In this document: one piece after another, positions 53,204 to 61,863 of the stretch | Layout of the letters: the number at the start of each line of letters is the position of its first letter | How positions within the stretch are numbered: the first letter of the stretch is position 1 | Assembly: GCA_963711375.1 (NCBI GenBank) | Contig: CAVQDV010000005.1 | Span: 1,860,001 to 1,924,000, forward strand | Direction: 5' to 3' | Source of the DNA: CAVQDV01 sp963711375 | GTDB lineage: Bacteria; Pseudomonadota; Gammaproteobacteria; Coxiellales; Coxiellaceae | Length of the DNA: 64,000 bases | The notes under the pieces: model-generated | What the model saw: only the letters and a program-made list of their open reading frames with translations | Told to the model about the DNA's origin: nothing | The model's database searches: none | Program-made: the position numbers and the translations under genes

Positions 53204-53680
53204 ATGAAAAAAATAGCTGGTTTTACATGGATTGAATTACTTGTTACGTTTTTGGTAACGATTATTCTTGCGATACTTTCACTAATTACCTATCATGATT
53301 TTCTTGTGCGAAATGCGGTTTCTGGAACAGTTAACCAACTGACATCGGCTATGTTGTATGCCAGAAGTCAGGCCGTTTTGCAAAACGAGAAGGTGGTGCT
53401 GTGTGGCAGTCGAAATCAAGTCAGCTGTGATGGTGATTGGCAGAGTGGGCAAATTGTATTGTGTGGTGATAAATTGCTTCGAGTTTTTCCACCTATTTCT
53501 TCTCACTTGCAGGTTATGTGGATGAGCAGTTTTAATAGAAATTCGGCTATTCGTTTTGCGGAAGATGGCACAACCACGGGGCAGCAAGGTCGCTTTGAAT
53601 TGTATAATGTAAAAAAACATTTATTAGCTAAAATAGTTGTGACGCATTCTGGGCGTTTACGATTGGAGAACGAGGAGTAA
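53204..53680 (+). CDS. GspH/FimT family pseudopilin
   Basis: 158 aa. Type IV pilin-like N-terminus: short leader MKKIAG, then FTWIELLVTFLVTIILAILSLITY with Glu5 of the mature protein, cut and methylated by PilD. A soluble domain with two Cys pairs follows (VVLCGSRNQVSCDG, QIVLCGD). A minor pilin for type IV pili or type II secretion. Leu/Val usual next to Phe is Trp here (FTWIE against FTLIE). Four nt before adk. Confidence 0.85.
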   Translation: MKKIAGFTWIELLVTFLVTIILAILSLITYHDFLVRNAVSGTVNQLTSAMLYARSQAVLQNEKVVLCGSRNQVSCDGDWQSGQIVLCGDKLLRVFPPISSHLQVMWMSSFNRNSAIRFAEDGTTTGQQGRFELYNVKKHLLAKIVVTHSGRLRLENEE

Positions 53681-53683
53681 TTC

Positions 53684-54340
53684 ATGCGCATTATTTTATT
53701 GGGTCCCCCCGGCGCTGGGAAAGGCACGCAGGCAAAACGCATCGAAAAAGCATTTCACATTTCACAAATTTCTACAGGTGATATGTTGCGTGCTGCTGTA
53801 CAGGCGCAATCGGCGCTTGGCCTGCAGGTTAAAAAAATAATGGAATCCGGCGCTCTCGTTCCTGATGAGGTCATGATTGCTCTGGTTAAGGAGCGCATCC
53901 AGCAACCAGACTGTGCTGAGGGATTTCTGTTGGATGGTTTTCCAAGAACATTTCCACAAGCCGAAGCTCTCGACCGTTCTGGAGTTAAAATTGATTTTGT
54001 CATTAATATCGATGTGGATGATGAAGCGATTATTGATCGAATGAGTGGTCGTCTCTTACACCCTGCATCGGGTCGTATTTATCACATCAAATATCGTCCC
54101 CCAAAAACTCAGGGGAAAGATGATATTACAGGAGAGCCACTGGTTTATCGAAAAGATGATGAAGAAGAAACGGTGCGAAAGCGCCTCAAGATTTATCATG
54201 ATCAAACCAGTCCGCTTATTCAATATTATCAGAATTTACAAACCAGTAATCCTCTAGCACCCGTTTATGCAAGGGTTTCAGGGATTGGTGAAGAAAATGA
54301 AGTCTTTACAAAAATTGAGGCAATTTTAAGGAGGAAATAA
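53684..54340 (+). CDS. adk: Adenylate kinase
   Basis: 218 aa, long form. P-loop GPPGAGKGTQA, ISTGDMLRAAV, LLDGFPRTFPQAEAL, and the LID domain with RLLHPASGRIYHIKY and VYRKDDEEETVRKRL. Balances ATP, ADP and AMP. Stop overlaps the next ATG (TAATG). Confidence 0.97.
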   Translation: MRIILLGPPGAGKGTQAKRIEKAFHISQISTGDMLRAAVQAQSALGLQVKKIMESGALVPDEVMIALVKERIQQPDCAEGFLLDGFPRTFPQAEALDRSGVKIDFVINIDVDDEAIIDRMSGRLLHPASGRIYHIKYRPPKTQGKDDITGEPLVYRKDDEEETVRKRLKIYHDQTSPLIQYYQNLQTSNPLAPVYARVSGIGEENEVFTKIEAILRRK

Positions 54341-54669
54341 TGAAAAATATCATAATGGCAACAGCGGCGAATATCGATGACATTATTGAGCGTGGCGAAT
54401 ATTTGTTAATTGAATTTTCAGCGGAGTGGTGCGCACCATGTAAAGCGTTTGAAAAAGTTCTCGAAACGGTGGCCCCCGATTATCCAGAATTTACGTTTGT
54501 GACGATTGATATCGATAAAGAGAAAACTCTAGCCACCGAATTTTCGATACGTTCTGTGCCCTCGGTAATGATTTTGAGGAATAAGTTAGTATTGTACGCG
54601 GATTCAGGAGCGCTCTCGATTTCTACTCTTCGAGAACTTTTGGATCAAACAAAGGCAATAACCCAATAA
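54340..54669 (+). CDS. Thioredoxin family protein
   Basis: 109 aa. Active site EFSAEWCAPCKAFEKVL (WCAPC instead of the WCGPC of main thioredoxins), FVTIDIDKEKTLATEFSIRSVPSVMIL with cis-Pro. Cytoplasmic disulphide reductase-like protein. Its start overlaps adk by one base and uses AGGAGG. A strong hairpin follows. Confidence 0.93.
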   Translation: MKNIIMATAANIDDIIERGEYLLIEFSAEWCAPCKAFEKVLETVAPDYPEFTFVTIDIDKEKTLATEFSIRSVPSVMILRNKLVLYADSGALSISTLRELLDQTKAITQ

Positions 54670-54672
54670 AAA

Positions 54673-54700
54673 AAACCGCCGGTTTTAAGGCCGGCGGTTT
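54673..54700. terminator. Bidirectional Rho-independent terminator
   Basis: Perfect 10-bp arms AAACCGCCGG / CCGGCGGTTT with an 8-nt loop, and A-run before and TTTT after, between the convergent thioredoxin and AT-hook genes. Confidence 0.9.
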
Positions 54701-54717
54701 TCGTAACAAACAGGCTG

Positions 54718-54990
54718 TTACTTCTTCTTGCGAGGACGGCCACGGCGTTTTGCAGCGCCTTTCTTCGCAGGTGCTTTAGCAGCTGCTTTCTTTGGACGAC
54801 CCTTGCGAACTGCTTTTTTCTTAGCAGTGGCTGCTTTTTTAGGACGGCCACGACGACCGACTTTCTTTTTAGCAGCTACGGCAGATTTCGCTTTTTTAGG
54901 GCGACCGCGTTTCGCAGGTTTTTTAGCAGCTACTACTTTTTTCAAAGCAGCAGACTTACTTTTCCTCTTTGTTTTTTTCTTTGCTGGCAT
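54718..54990 (-). CDS. Histone H1-like protein with AT-hook repeats
   Basis: 90 aa, extremely basic (mostly Lys, Ala, Arg, Gly, Pro). It holds four AT-hook cores: KRGRPKK, RRGRPKK, RKGRPKK and RRGRPRK, separated by AKKK/AAAK spacers, so it should bind the minor groove of AT-rich DNA. Similar to bacterial histone H1-like (Hc1/Hq1) nucleoid proteins, with more exact GRP hooks. Sits after a shared terminator; ATG with AAGGAG upstream. It could act on its own nucleoid; a host-nucleus role is speculation. Confidence 0.85.
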   Translation of the reverse strand: MPAKKKTKRKSKSAALKKVVAAKKPAKRGRPKKAKSAVAAKKKVGRRGRPKKAATAKKKAVRKGRPKKAAAKAPAKKGAAKRRGRPRKKK

Positions 54991-55484
54991 GTCTATTTCT
55001 CCTTAAATATTTAAAGACAAATATATTTTACAATGAAAATCAAAGAGATTAAACATTTTTTATCGTTTTGTTACATTTTTATGTCCTTGGGGGGGATTTT
55101 AGGAAAATAATTTTAATTTTTTGAACCCATTTTGGAAGTCGAAAATTGCTATCGATTAATGCTCCCAAGTGGGTTCGAAAACAAGAGCTAAGGGACTTAG
55201 AATTTTTCAAATGACGGCTAAAGCGCTAAAGTTATTTTTGGAAAAATGTCAATTTTCATCGAGAATTAAAGCATTTTTTGAAGTTTTCAATTTTCACAGA
55301 TAATCTGCCCTTCAAGTCTTGGGGGCCACAGTATAGAGTGTTTTGAGGCTTTTGAAAGCCTCACAATTTTGGCGTTTGGGGAGGTTTTTTTATTAGGTGG
55401 GAATCGCTTTTCATGTACAAAAGGGAAGATATTGGAGATAATATAATTCTCTGATGAAACAGGCATAATTTTAACCAATACTAT
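54991..55484. other. Long AT-rich intergenic region
   Basis: About 490 nt with no credible gene on either strand. A perfect palindrome with arms TGAGGCTTT and AAAGCCTCA lies at 55344-55363, followed by CAATTTT, and could end an unannotated small RNA transcribed from the left. A consensus TATAAT is found at 55442-55447 ahead of the antiporter gene. Confidence 0.5.
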
Positions 55485-56654
55485 ATGAATGAGCAAAATT
55501 TACTTTTTTCCCTCTTTTTGATTTTCGCCGGTGCGACGGTCTTGTCGACCTTTGCCTTGCTTACTCGCCAGTCATTATTAGTTGCGTATATGTTCTTAGG
55601 CCTTATTCTTGGTCCCTTTGGGTTTAAATTATTTGGCGACTCTGCTTTAGTGAAGGGCGTAGGAGATGTGGGCATTATCTTTTTGCTTTTCCTCTTAGGA
55701 TTGCATTTACCCCCCCAAAAATTGTGGCAAATGTTGAAGAAGGTCAGCTGGGTGGGTTTTGTCAGCTCTGTTGTTTTCGCTTTTGTGGGTTTCACAGTGG
55801 CGAAATTATTCGGCTACCCCGATGGTCAATCCATACTGATTGGCGCTGCTATGATGTTTTCCAGTACGATTATTGGCATTAAGTTATTACCGACTACTAT
55901 TTTGCATCATCAGCACACAGGCGAAGTGATGATTAGTATTTTGCTTTTGCAGGATTTGCTGGCGATTGTCGTTTTGCTTTGTATGCATGCCATGACGGCA
56001 ACGGGAAATTTGTTTGAAGATATTTCCATAGCAGCGATTGGTTTTCCCTTGGTTTTGGCTTTTGCCTTTTTCTTCCAGCGCTATGTCCTCATGCGTCTCT
56101 TTGCCAAATTTAATCGTATAAAGGAATATATGTTTCTGGTCTCGATTGCATGGTGCCTCTCTTTATCTCAATTGGCCCTGTATTTGGGTTTGTCCAGTGA
56201 GATTGGGGCTTTCATCGCCGGGGTTAGTATTGCGAGTAGCCCAATTTCTTTTTATATCGCTGAAAGCTTGAAACCCGTCCGAGATTTTTTCTTGGTGATG
56301 TTTTTCTTTTCCGTGGGGGCGAGCTTTAATTTGGAATACCTGCCGTCTGTCATAGTGCCCAGTATCATTTTATTGGTTCTCTTATTCATTATAAAGCCGG
56401 CGACCTACCGATTTTTGCTGCATCAGGTGAAGGAAACGAAGCAGGTGGCTTGGGAAGTAGGCGCACGCTTGGGTCAAATTAGTGAGTTTTCTTTGATTAT
56501 TGCCTATGTGGCTCTGAAAACCCGCTTAATTAGTCCTGAAGCCGCCGCTTTAATTGAAGCCACAACCATATTATCATTTATAGTCTCTTCCTATTGGGTA
56601 GTCCTGAGATACCCCACACCGGTAGCAATGAGTGACCGTTTACGAAGAGATTAA
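55485..56654 (+). CDS. CPA2 family cation:proton antiporter (KefB-like membrane domain)
   Basis: 389 aa, 12-13 membrane helices. CPA2 marks: LGLILGPFGFKLFG, VGDVGIIFLLFLLGLHL, SSTIIGIKLL, ISILLLQDLLAIVVLL and GAFIAGVSIAS. It lacks the C-terminal RCK/TrkA-N nucleotide-binding domain of KefB/KefC, so it is not gated in the usual way. Exchanges K+ or Na+ for H+. Single gene. Confidence 0.87.
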   Translation: MNEQNLLFSLFLIFAGATVLSTFALLTRQSLLVAYMFLGLILGPFGFKLFGDSALVKGVGDVGIIFLLFLLGLHLPPQKLWQMLKKVSWVGFVSSVVFAFVGFTVAKLFGYPDGQSILIGAAMMFSSTIIGIKLLPTTILHHQHTGEVMISILLLQDLLAIVVLLCMHAMTATGNLFEDISIAAIGFPLVLAFAFFFQRYVLMRLFAKFNRIKEYMFLVSIAWCLSLSQLALYLGLSSEIGAFIAGVSIASSPISFYIAESLKPVRDFFLVMFFFSVGASFNLEYLPSVIVPSIILLVLLFIIKPATYRFLLHQVKETKQVAWEVGARLGQISEFSLIIAYVALKTRLISPEAAALIEATTILSFIVSSYWVVLRYPTPVAMSDRLRRD

Positions 56655-56769
56655 TGCGTGAAAGAAGTTTTTAACAGCCTCTCCAAAAGTTGCTTAAAAA
56701 TGCCTTTTTTTGTCTGCTACAATCCCAAAATTCTAATTTACAAAAATAAAAAAAGGGTATATAAATTTC

Positions 56770-56797
56770 AGGAGTCCCCGCTAAAGCGGGAGCTCCT
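56770..56797. repeat. Dispersed palindrome, copy 4 (AGGAGT type)
   Basis: Arms AGGAGTCCCCGCT and AGCGGGAGCTCCT around the shared CCCGCTAAAGCGGG core. Between the antiporter gene and ampE, 60 nt before the ampE start. Confidence 0.7.
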
Positions 56798-56856
56798 GAT
56801 CAAAGTGAAACCAGCCTCAGTGAAGCAGCATAGGTTTTGAAGAACGGAGATTCGTC

Positions 56857-57603
56857 ATGAAGTTATTAGTGATTTTATTATGTGTGGGTGCGCAACGTTT
56901 TTTGCACCTTTCGAGTTACAGTAAACGCTGGGATTGGTTTAAAAGCTATTTCGAGTGGCTTAGCAAAAAAGTGGAGTTAGTTACTCAGGGCCATCCCATC
57001 ATGGGTTTATTAGTGGTTCTTTTGCCGCTTTTATTAATAGTGAGCATCGCCTTCGCCTTGGTCTATCATTTGCTTGGTGGACTTGGTAATTTTGCTTTGA
57101 GTCTTCTTTTTGTGTGGTACTGGATGGGAGCGCGTGACTTTGTTAAATATCCGCTTTCAGAGGATCCTACGAGCGAGGATTATATTGAATTCACTTTTTC
57201 TAGGGTATTTGGCGTTATATTTTGGTATTTTCTGTTGGGTCCTGTGGGATTGGCACTTTATGTAAGTGTTTCTGAAATGCGAAATTATTTGGCAACAAAT
57301 GAAAATGGTGCTAAAGAAGCCCTCTACGATTATACCTCCAAATTTCAAGGAATATTAAATTGGGTGCCAGCCCGTTTGTTGGCCTTGACTTATGCGCTGG
57401 TGGGCCATTTTACCGCTTCTATTTCTGTAGTCTTGAAAGGATTGACCTTAGGAATTAATAACGATCATCATTATTTGGTAGATTGTGCAAAGGCCTCTTT
57501 GCAAAATCCAAATGATGCCCAGGAAACTATCCAATTGATAGAACGAGCGGCTTTAGTGTGGTTAGTAGTATTGGCCTTGATCACTATAAGTTATTGGGTT
57601 TAG
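56857..57603 (+). CDS. ampE: AmpE-like inner-membrane protein (CobD/CbiB-related)
   Basis: 248 aa with about four membrane helices. The start MKLLVILLCVGAQRFLH, the FVWYWMGARDFVKYPL loop (where AmpE has its 'GR' segment) and WVPARLLALTYALVGHF agree with the AmpE family. AmpE is thought to signal cell-wall or beta-lactam state together with AmpD. Its position beside aceE matches the ampDE-pdhR-aceEF neighbourhood of enterobacteria, though ampD and pdhR are absent here. Confidence 0.78.
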   Translation: MKLLVILLCVGAQRFLHLSSYSKRWDWFKSYFEWLSKKVELVTQGHPIMGLLVVLLPLLLIVSIAFALVYHLLGGLGNFALSLLFVWYWMGARDFVKYPLSEDPTSEDYIEFTFSRVFGVIFWYFLLGPVGLALYVSVSEMRNYLATNENGAKEALYDYTSKFQGILNWVPARLLALTYALVGHFTASISVVLKGLTLGINNDHHYLVDCAKASLQNPNDAQETIQLIERAALVWLVVLALITISYWV

Positions 57604-57610
57604 GAAGTAG

Positions 57611-57637
57611 AGAGGGTGTCAAGTCTTGATGCCCTCT
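57611..57637 (+). terminator. Hairpin between ampE and aceE
   Basis: AGAGGG paired with CCCTCT, continued by a TCAA/TTGA stem through two G-U pairs. No T-run, so weak as a terminator. Confidence 0.4.
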
Positions 57638-57729
57638 GCTACCTGACACCGTCTGATAGCAGGCCCAAGTTTCTTATGATAAAATGGCGCCAATTTTCAA
57701 TAGTAGAATGAAACTCAAAGGACTTATCT

Positions 57730-60405
57730 ATGTCGGAGCGGTTTATTCCTGGCGGTCTGGATTCTGATCCAAAAGAAACAAAAGAGTGGCTTGACGCGCT
57801 TCGAGCGGTCATCAAGTATGAAGGTCCAGAACGCGCTGAGCTGATTTTAAGCGAATTACTTAAGCATGCCCCTGATTTTGGTTTATCCCCTCTTGCCGGT
57901 GTGCAGTCGCCTTATTGCAATACCATTCCTGTGAATGCGCAGGAGCAGATGCCGGACGATGGTCGACTAATGGAGGCCATCACCAATTATAACCGCTGGA
58001 ATGCCATTGCGATGGTGATGCGTGGCGGTAAAATTTCCTCCGAATTGGGTGGCCATCTCTCGAGTTATGCCGCCACAGCTTTGCTCTATGAGATTGGATT
58101 TACCTATTTTTTTCATGGCAAAAAAGAGGAGCATGGCGGTGATCTTCTCTATATTCAAGGCCACTCTTCTCCCGGAATTTATGCCCGCGCCTTTTTAGAG
58201 GGGCGAATGACCGAAAATCAAATTGCGCATTTCCGAAGAGAGATTTTTGAGGGCGGAATTAGTTCTTACCCACATCCTTGGTTGATGCCTGATTTTTGGC
58301 AATTTCCAACGGTGTCTATGGGGCTCGGACCTTTAATGAGCATTTATCAGGCGCGATTTTTGAAATATTTAGATAATCGAGGCATTGCAAAAGCCGAACA
58401 TCGAAAAGTGTGGGCATTTTGCGGCGATGGAGAAATGGGTGAGCCTGAATCTCTAGGCGCTTTATATTTGGCCGCTCGTGAAGAATTAGAAAATTTAATT
58501 TTTGTCATCAGTGGAAATTTGCAACGTTTAGATGGCCCTGTTTATGGCAATGGTCAAATTATTCAAGAACTCGAAGGTGTTTTCCGAGGTGCCGGTTGGA
58601 ATGTCATTAAAGTCATTTGGGGCAGCGGCTGGGATCGCTTATTTGAAAAAGATAAAAGCGGTCTTTTATTAAAGCGCATTGGCGAATTAGTCGATGGAGA
58701 ATATCAGGGTTTTGCCAGTAAAGGCGGCCAATATTTGCGCGAGAATTTTTTCGGAAAATATCCGGAACTCTTGGATTTAGTCAGCGATCTTTCTGATGAA
58801 GAATTAAAAAATACCTTGCAAGATGGCGGAAATGATCCACAGAAAATTTATGCGGCCTATGCCGCCGCCACAAAACATGTGGGTCAACCAACCGTTATTT
58901 TAGTGAAAACCGTAAAAGGCTATGGGATGGGTCCTGCTGGTGAAGGCTTAAATATTACGCATCAAACGAAAAAAATGGACTTAGATTCCCTGAAATTATT
59001 TCGTGAACGATTTAAATTGCCGCTTTCGGATGAAGATCTCGAAAAATTAAATTTTAAGTCGCTTCCGAAAAATGGTCCAGAGCATCAATATTTAATGCAA
59101 CAGCGTGAAAAATTGGGCGGATTTTTGCCCGAAAGAAAGTTTAAGGTGAAGCCTTTAATTATTCCACCATTATCTGATTTTTCCCATCAATTAGATGGTT
59201 CAGATGGGCGTGAAATTTCCACTACAATGGCCTTTGTGCGGACATTAACCGGATTGCTCAAAGATAAAAATATTAAAGAGCGCATCGTTCCGATTGTGGC
59301 CGATGAAGCTCGAACCTTTGGGATGGAAGGATTATTTCGACAAATTGGCATTTATTCTCATGTTGGCCAAAAATATACGCCTGAAGATCGCCACGTGTTG
59401 ATGTATTATCGCGAAGATCAAAAAGGCCAATTATTGCAGGAAGGTATTTCAGAGGCGGGTGCAATGTCGAGCTGGATGGCCGCTGCGACCTCGTATGCGA
59501 ATAGCGATGAACCGATGATTCCTTTTTATATTTATTATTCCATGTTTGGTTTTCAACGGTTTGGAGACTTGGCCTGGATAGCAGGTGATATTCGCGCTCG
59601 CGGATTTATTTTAGGCGGAACAGCGGGACGTACCACGTTAGCAGGCGAGGGTTTGCAGCATCAAGATGGACATAATTTATTAATGTTCAGCGTAGTTCCA
59701 AGCTGCGTTTCATACGACCCCACGTTTGCCTATGAATTAGCGGTGATTATACAAAATGGACTTCAGCGCATGTTTGCTGATCAAGAAGATATTTTTTATT
59801 ATATTACGCTCATGAACGAAAATTATTCGCATCCTCCCATGCCGCCTGGTGTTGAGGACGGTATTATTAAAGGTATGTATTTATATCAATCCACGGATAC
59901 GAAAAATACCTGCGAAGTGGAACTTTTAGGTTCAGGCACTATTTTGCGCGAAGTTATTAAAGCCGCGCAAATTTTAGAACACGATTATAATGTTGGCGCT
60001 AATGTGTGGAGTGTCACGAGCTTTAATGAGCTTCGAAAAGAAGCTGAGTCTGTGGAACGTTATAATCGTTTGCATCCAGAAAAAGAACCTAAAATCAGCC
60101 ATGTTTCACATTGCCTAGCAAAAAAAGCGGGTCCAATTATTGCAGCGACCGATTATATTCGCTTATATGCGGAACAAATTCGTCAATCCATCACTCAGCC
60201 TTATGTGGTGTTGGGAACCGATGGTTATGGGCGTAGCGACGGTCGCCGAAATTTACGAGATTTTTTTGAAGTGGATGCGAAAATGATTGTCTATACCACA
60301 TTGAAGGCTTTAAGTGATCAAGGGAATTTCCCAAGAGATCAGTTGGTGGCTGAACAGAAAAAATTAAATATTGCCAGCGATAGACCGGACCCTAAAACGG
60401 TCTAA
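57730..60405 (+). CDS. aceE: Pyruvate dehydrogenase E1 component (homodimeric type)
   Basis: 891 aa, full length. Decarboxylates pyruvate with thiamine diphosphate and transfers the acetyl group to E2. TPP/Mg site CGDGEMGEPESLGAL, N-terminal GGHLSSYAATALLYEIGF, VADEARTFGMEGLFRQIGIYS and GLQHQDGHNLLM are intact. The ATG at 57730 follows CAAAGGA. First gene of aceE-aceF-lpd; a palindrome separates it from aceF. Confidence 0.97.
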   Translation: MSERFIPGGLDSDPKETKEWLDALRAVIKYEGPERAELILSELLKHAPDFGLSPLAGVQSPYCNTIPVNAQEQMPDDGRLMEAITNYNRWNAIAMVMRGGKISSELGGHLSSYAATALLYEIGFTYFFHGKKEEHGGDLLYIQGHSSPGIYARAFLEGRMTENQIAHFRREIFEGGISSYPHPWLMPDFWQFPTVSMGLGPLMSIYQARFLKYLDNRGIAKAEHRKVWAFCGDGEMGEPESLGALYLAAREELENLIFVISGNLQRLDGPVYGNGQIIQELEGVFRGAGWNVIKVIWGSGWDRLFEKDKSGLLLKRIGELVDGEYQGFASKGGQYLRENFFGKYPELLDLVSDLSDEELKNTLQDGGNDPQKIYAAYAAATKHVGQPTVILVKTVKGYGMGPAGEGLNITHQTKKMDLDSLKLFRERFKLPLSDEDLEKLNFKSLPKNGPEHQYLMQQREKLGGFLPERKFKVKPLIIPPLSDFSHQLDGSDGREISTTMAFVRTLTGLLKDKNIKERIVPIVADEARTFGMEGLFRQIGIYSHVGQKYTPEDRHVLMYYREDQKGQLLQEGISEAGAMSSWMAAATSYANSDEPMIPFYIYYSMFGFQRFGDLAWIAGDIRARGFILGGTAGRTTLAGEGLQHQDGHNLLMFSVVPSCVSYDPTFAYELAVIIQNGLQRMFADQEDIFYYITLMNENYSHPPMPPGVEDGIIKGMYLYQSTDTKNTCEVELLGSGTILREVIKAAQILEHDYNVGANVWSVTSFNELRKEAESVERYNRLHPEKEPKISHVSHCLAKKAGPIIAATDYIRLYAEQIRQSITQPYVVLGTDGYGRSDGRRNLRDFFEVDAKMIVYTTLKALSDQGNFPRDQLVAEQKKLNIASDRPDPKTV

Positions 60406-60411
60406 GGCGAT

Positions 60412-60438
60412 AGGAGTCCCGCCTAAGTGGGCACTCCT
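60412..60438. repeat. Dispersed palindrome, copy 5, inside the pdh operon
   Basis: Arms AGGAGTCCCGCC and GTGGGCACTCCT, immediately after the aceE stop and 24 nt before aceF. As a stem-loop in the transcript it could set the aceE:aceF ratio or guard the mRNA end. Confidence 0.65.
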
Positions 60439-60462
60439 TCCTGGCATTAAGGAGAGATAAAA

Positions 60463-61779
60463 GTGGCAGAAAATACGGTAAAAATGCTTGTTCCTGATAT
60501 TGGCGGCGCAAGTGATGTGGACGTCATCGAAATTCTGGTAAAACCTGGCGATGTCATTAAGCTGGACGACACGGTTATCACTTTAGAAAGTGAAAAAGCC
60601 TCAATGGATGTGCCCGCGGACCGAGCTGGTGTCGTTCAAGAAGTGAAAATAAAAGTCAACGACAAAGTTTCTGAAGGTGATGTGATTTTACTTCTAACGG
60701 TGAGTGGAGAAGCGGCTGTTTCTGAGAAAACACCTGCCTCAGATAACGTTTCTGCGCCGAGTAAAGAAGCTTCAACTGAGACAACTCCTCAGGCAGCAAA
60801 AGCTGCTGAATCCTCCGTCATTTCTCGCGAAGGCGAGGGATCCAAGTCACTTGAATTCGAAGAATCATTTTCCGATAATGGTGACGTTAATGCTGGCCCA
60901 GGCGTTCGTCGAATCGCCCGAGAATTTGGCCTCGATTTAAATAAAATAAAAGGCACTGGAGAAAAAGGGCGTATCACAAAAGAAGATGTCCAAGAATATG
61001 TGAAGGCTCGTCTCAAAGATGCCGGAGCTTCCGGCGGATTTTCGTTACCCAGTGCTCCCAAAATTGATTTTTCAAAATTCGGCGAAACTGAAGTTGAAGC
61101 GCTTTCTAAAATTAAAAAAATTTCCGGCGTGAATTTACATCGAAATTGGGTCACCATTCCGCACGTAACACAATTTGAAGAAGTGGATATTACGGAAATG
61201 GAAGCTTTTCGTGCCGAGCAAAAAGACTCCGCAGAAAAATTAGGCTATAAACTAACGCCCCTGGTTTTTATTATGAAAACGGTTGTAGCCGCTTTACAGG
61301 AATTTCCTTTATTTAATTCGTCTCTTGATTCTAGTGGCGAAAATTTAATTATGAAAAAATATTTTCATATTGGTGTCGCTGTCGATACTCCCAATGGCTT
61401 GGTGGTTCCAGTTATTCGTGACGTCGACAAAAAGGATTTATTTCAATTAGCCAAAGAGCTAGGTGATGTGAGTAAAAAAGCCCGAGAAAAAGGGCTTGGT
61501 TTGGCGGATATGCAGGGCGGCTGTTTTTCAATATCCAGCTTAGGTGGTATTGGTGGCACAGCTTTTACTCCGATTATCAATGCGCCAGAGGTGGCCATTT
61601 TGGGTGTTTCCCGCTCGCAGAAAAAACCGATCTATCAGGCCGATGGTACTTTAGTCCCACGCTTGATGTTACCGCTTTCTTTGTCGTATGATCACCGCGT
61701 GATTGACGGGGCTCAGGCCGCCCGATTTATCGTCTATCTCGCTAAGTGCCTAGCGGATATCAGAACACTATTATTGTGA
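60463..61779 (+). CDS. aceF: Dihydrolipoamide acetyltransferase (E2 of pyruvate dehydrogenase)
   Basis: 438 aa. One lipoyl domain (lipoyl Lys in ESEKASMDV, about residue 45; E. coli has three), an Ala/Thr/Ser-rich linker, E3-binding domain (GVRRIAREFGLDLNKIKGTG, about 145-180), and the catalytic domain with YDHRVIDGAQAARF (His active site) at the C-terminus. Carries the acetyl group from E1 to CoA. GTG start with AAGGAGAG. Confidence 0.96.
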   Translation: MAENTVKMLVPDIGGASDVDVIEILVKPGDVIKLDDTVITLESEKASMDVPADRAGVVQEVKIKVNDKVSEGDVILLLTVSGEAAVSEKTPASDNVSAPSKEASTETTPQAAKAAESSVISREGEGSKSLEFEESFSDNGDVNAGPGVRRIAREFGLDLNKIKGTGEKGRITKEDVQEYVKARLKDAGASGGFSLPSAPKIDFSKFGETEVEALSKIKKISGVNLHRNWVTIPHVTQFEEVDITEMEAFRAEQKDSAEKLGYKLTPLVFIMKTVVAALQEFPLFNSSLDSSGENLIMKKYFHIGVAVDTPNGLVVPVIRDVDKKDLFQLAKELGDVSKKAREKGLGLADMQGGCFSISSLGGIGGTAFTPIINAPEVAILGVSRSQKKPIYQADGTLVPRLMLPLSLSYDHRVIDGAQAARFIVYLAKCLADIRTLLL

Positions 61780-61803
61780 AGTAATTAAAGGCCCCTTCTC
61801 ATC

Positions 61804-61826
61804 CCCTCTCCCCTTGCGGGAGAGGG
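61804..61826. repeat. CCCTCTCC-type hairpin between aceF and lpd
   Basis: Arms CCCTCTCCC and GGGAGAGGG with a short loop, same family as at 26620. Confidence 0.6.
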
Positions 61827-61863
61827 TCAGGGTGAGGGCTATTAGAAAATTGAGGTAAAAAAA

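Noticed and set aside
55140..55200. tRNA-like stretch with GGGTTCGAAAA
   Set aside because: No acceptor or anticodon stem can be formed around it; no tRNA or rRNA gene was found anywhere in the window.
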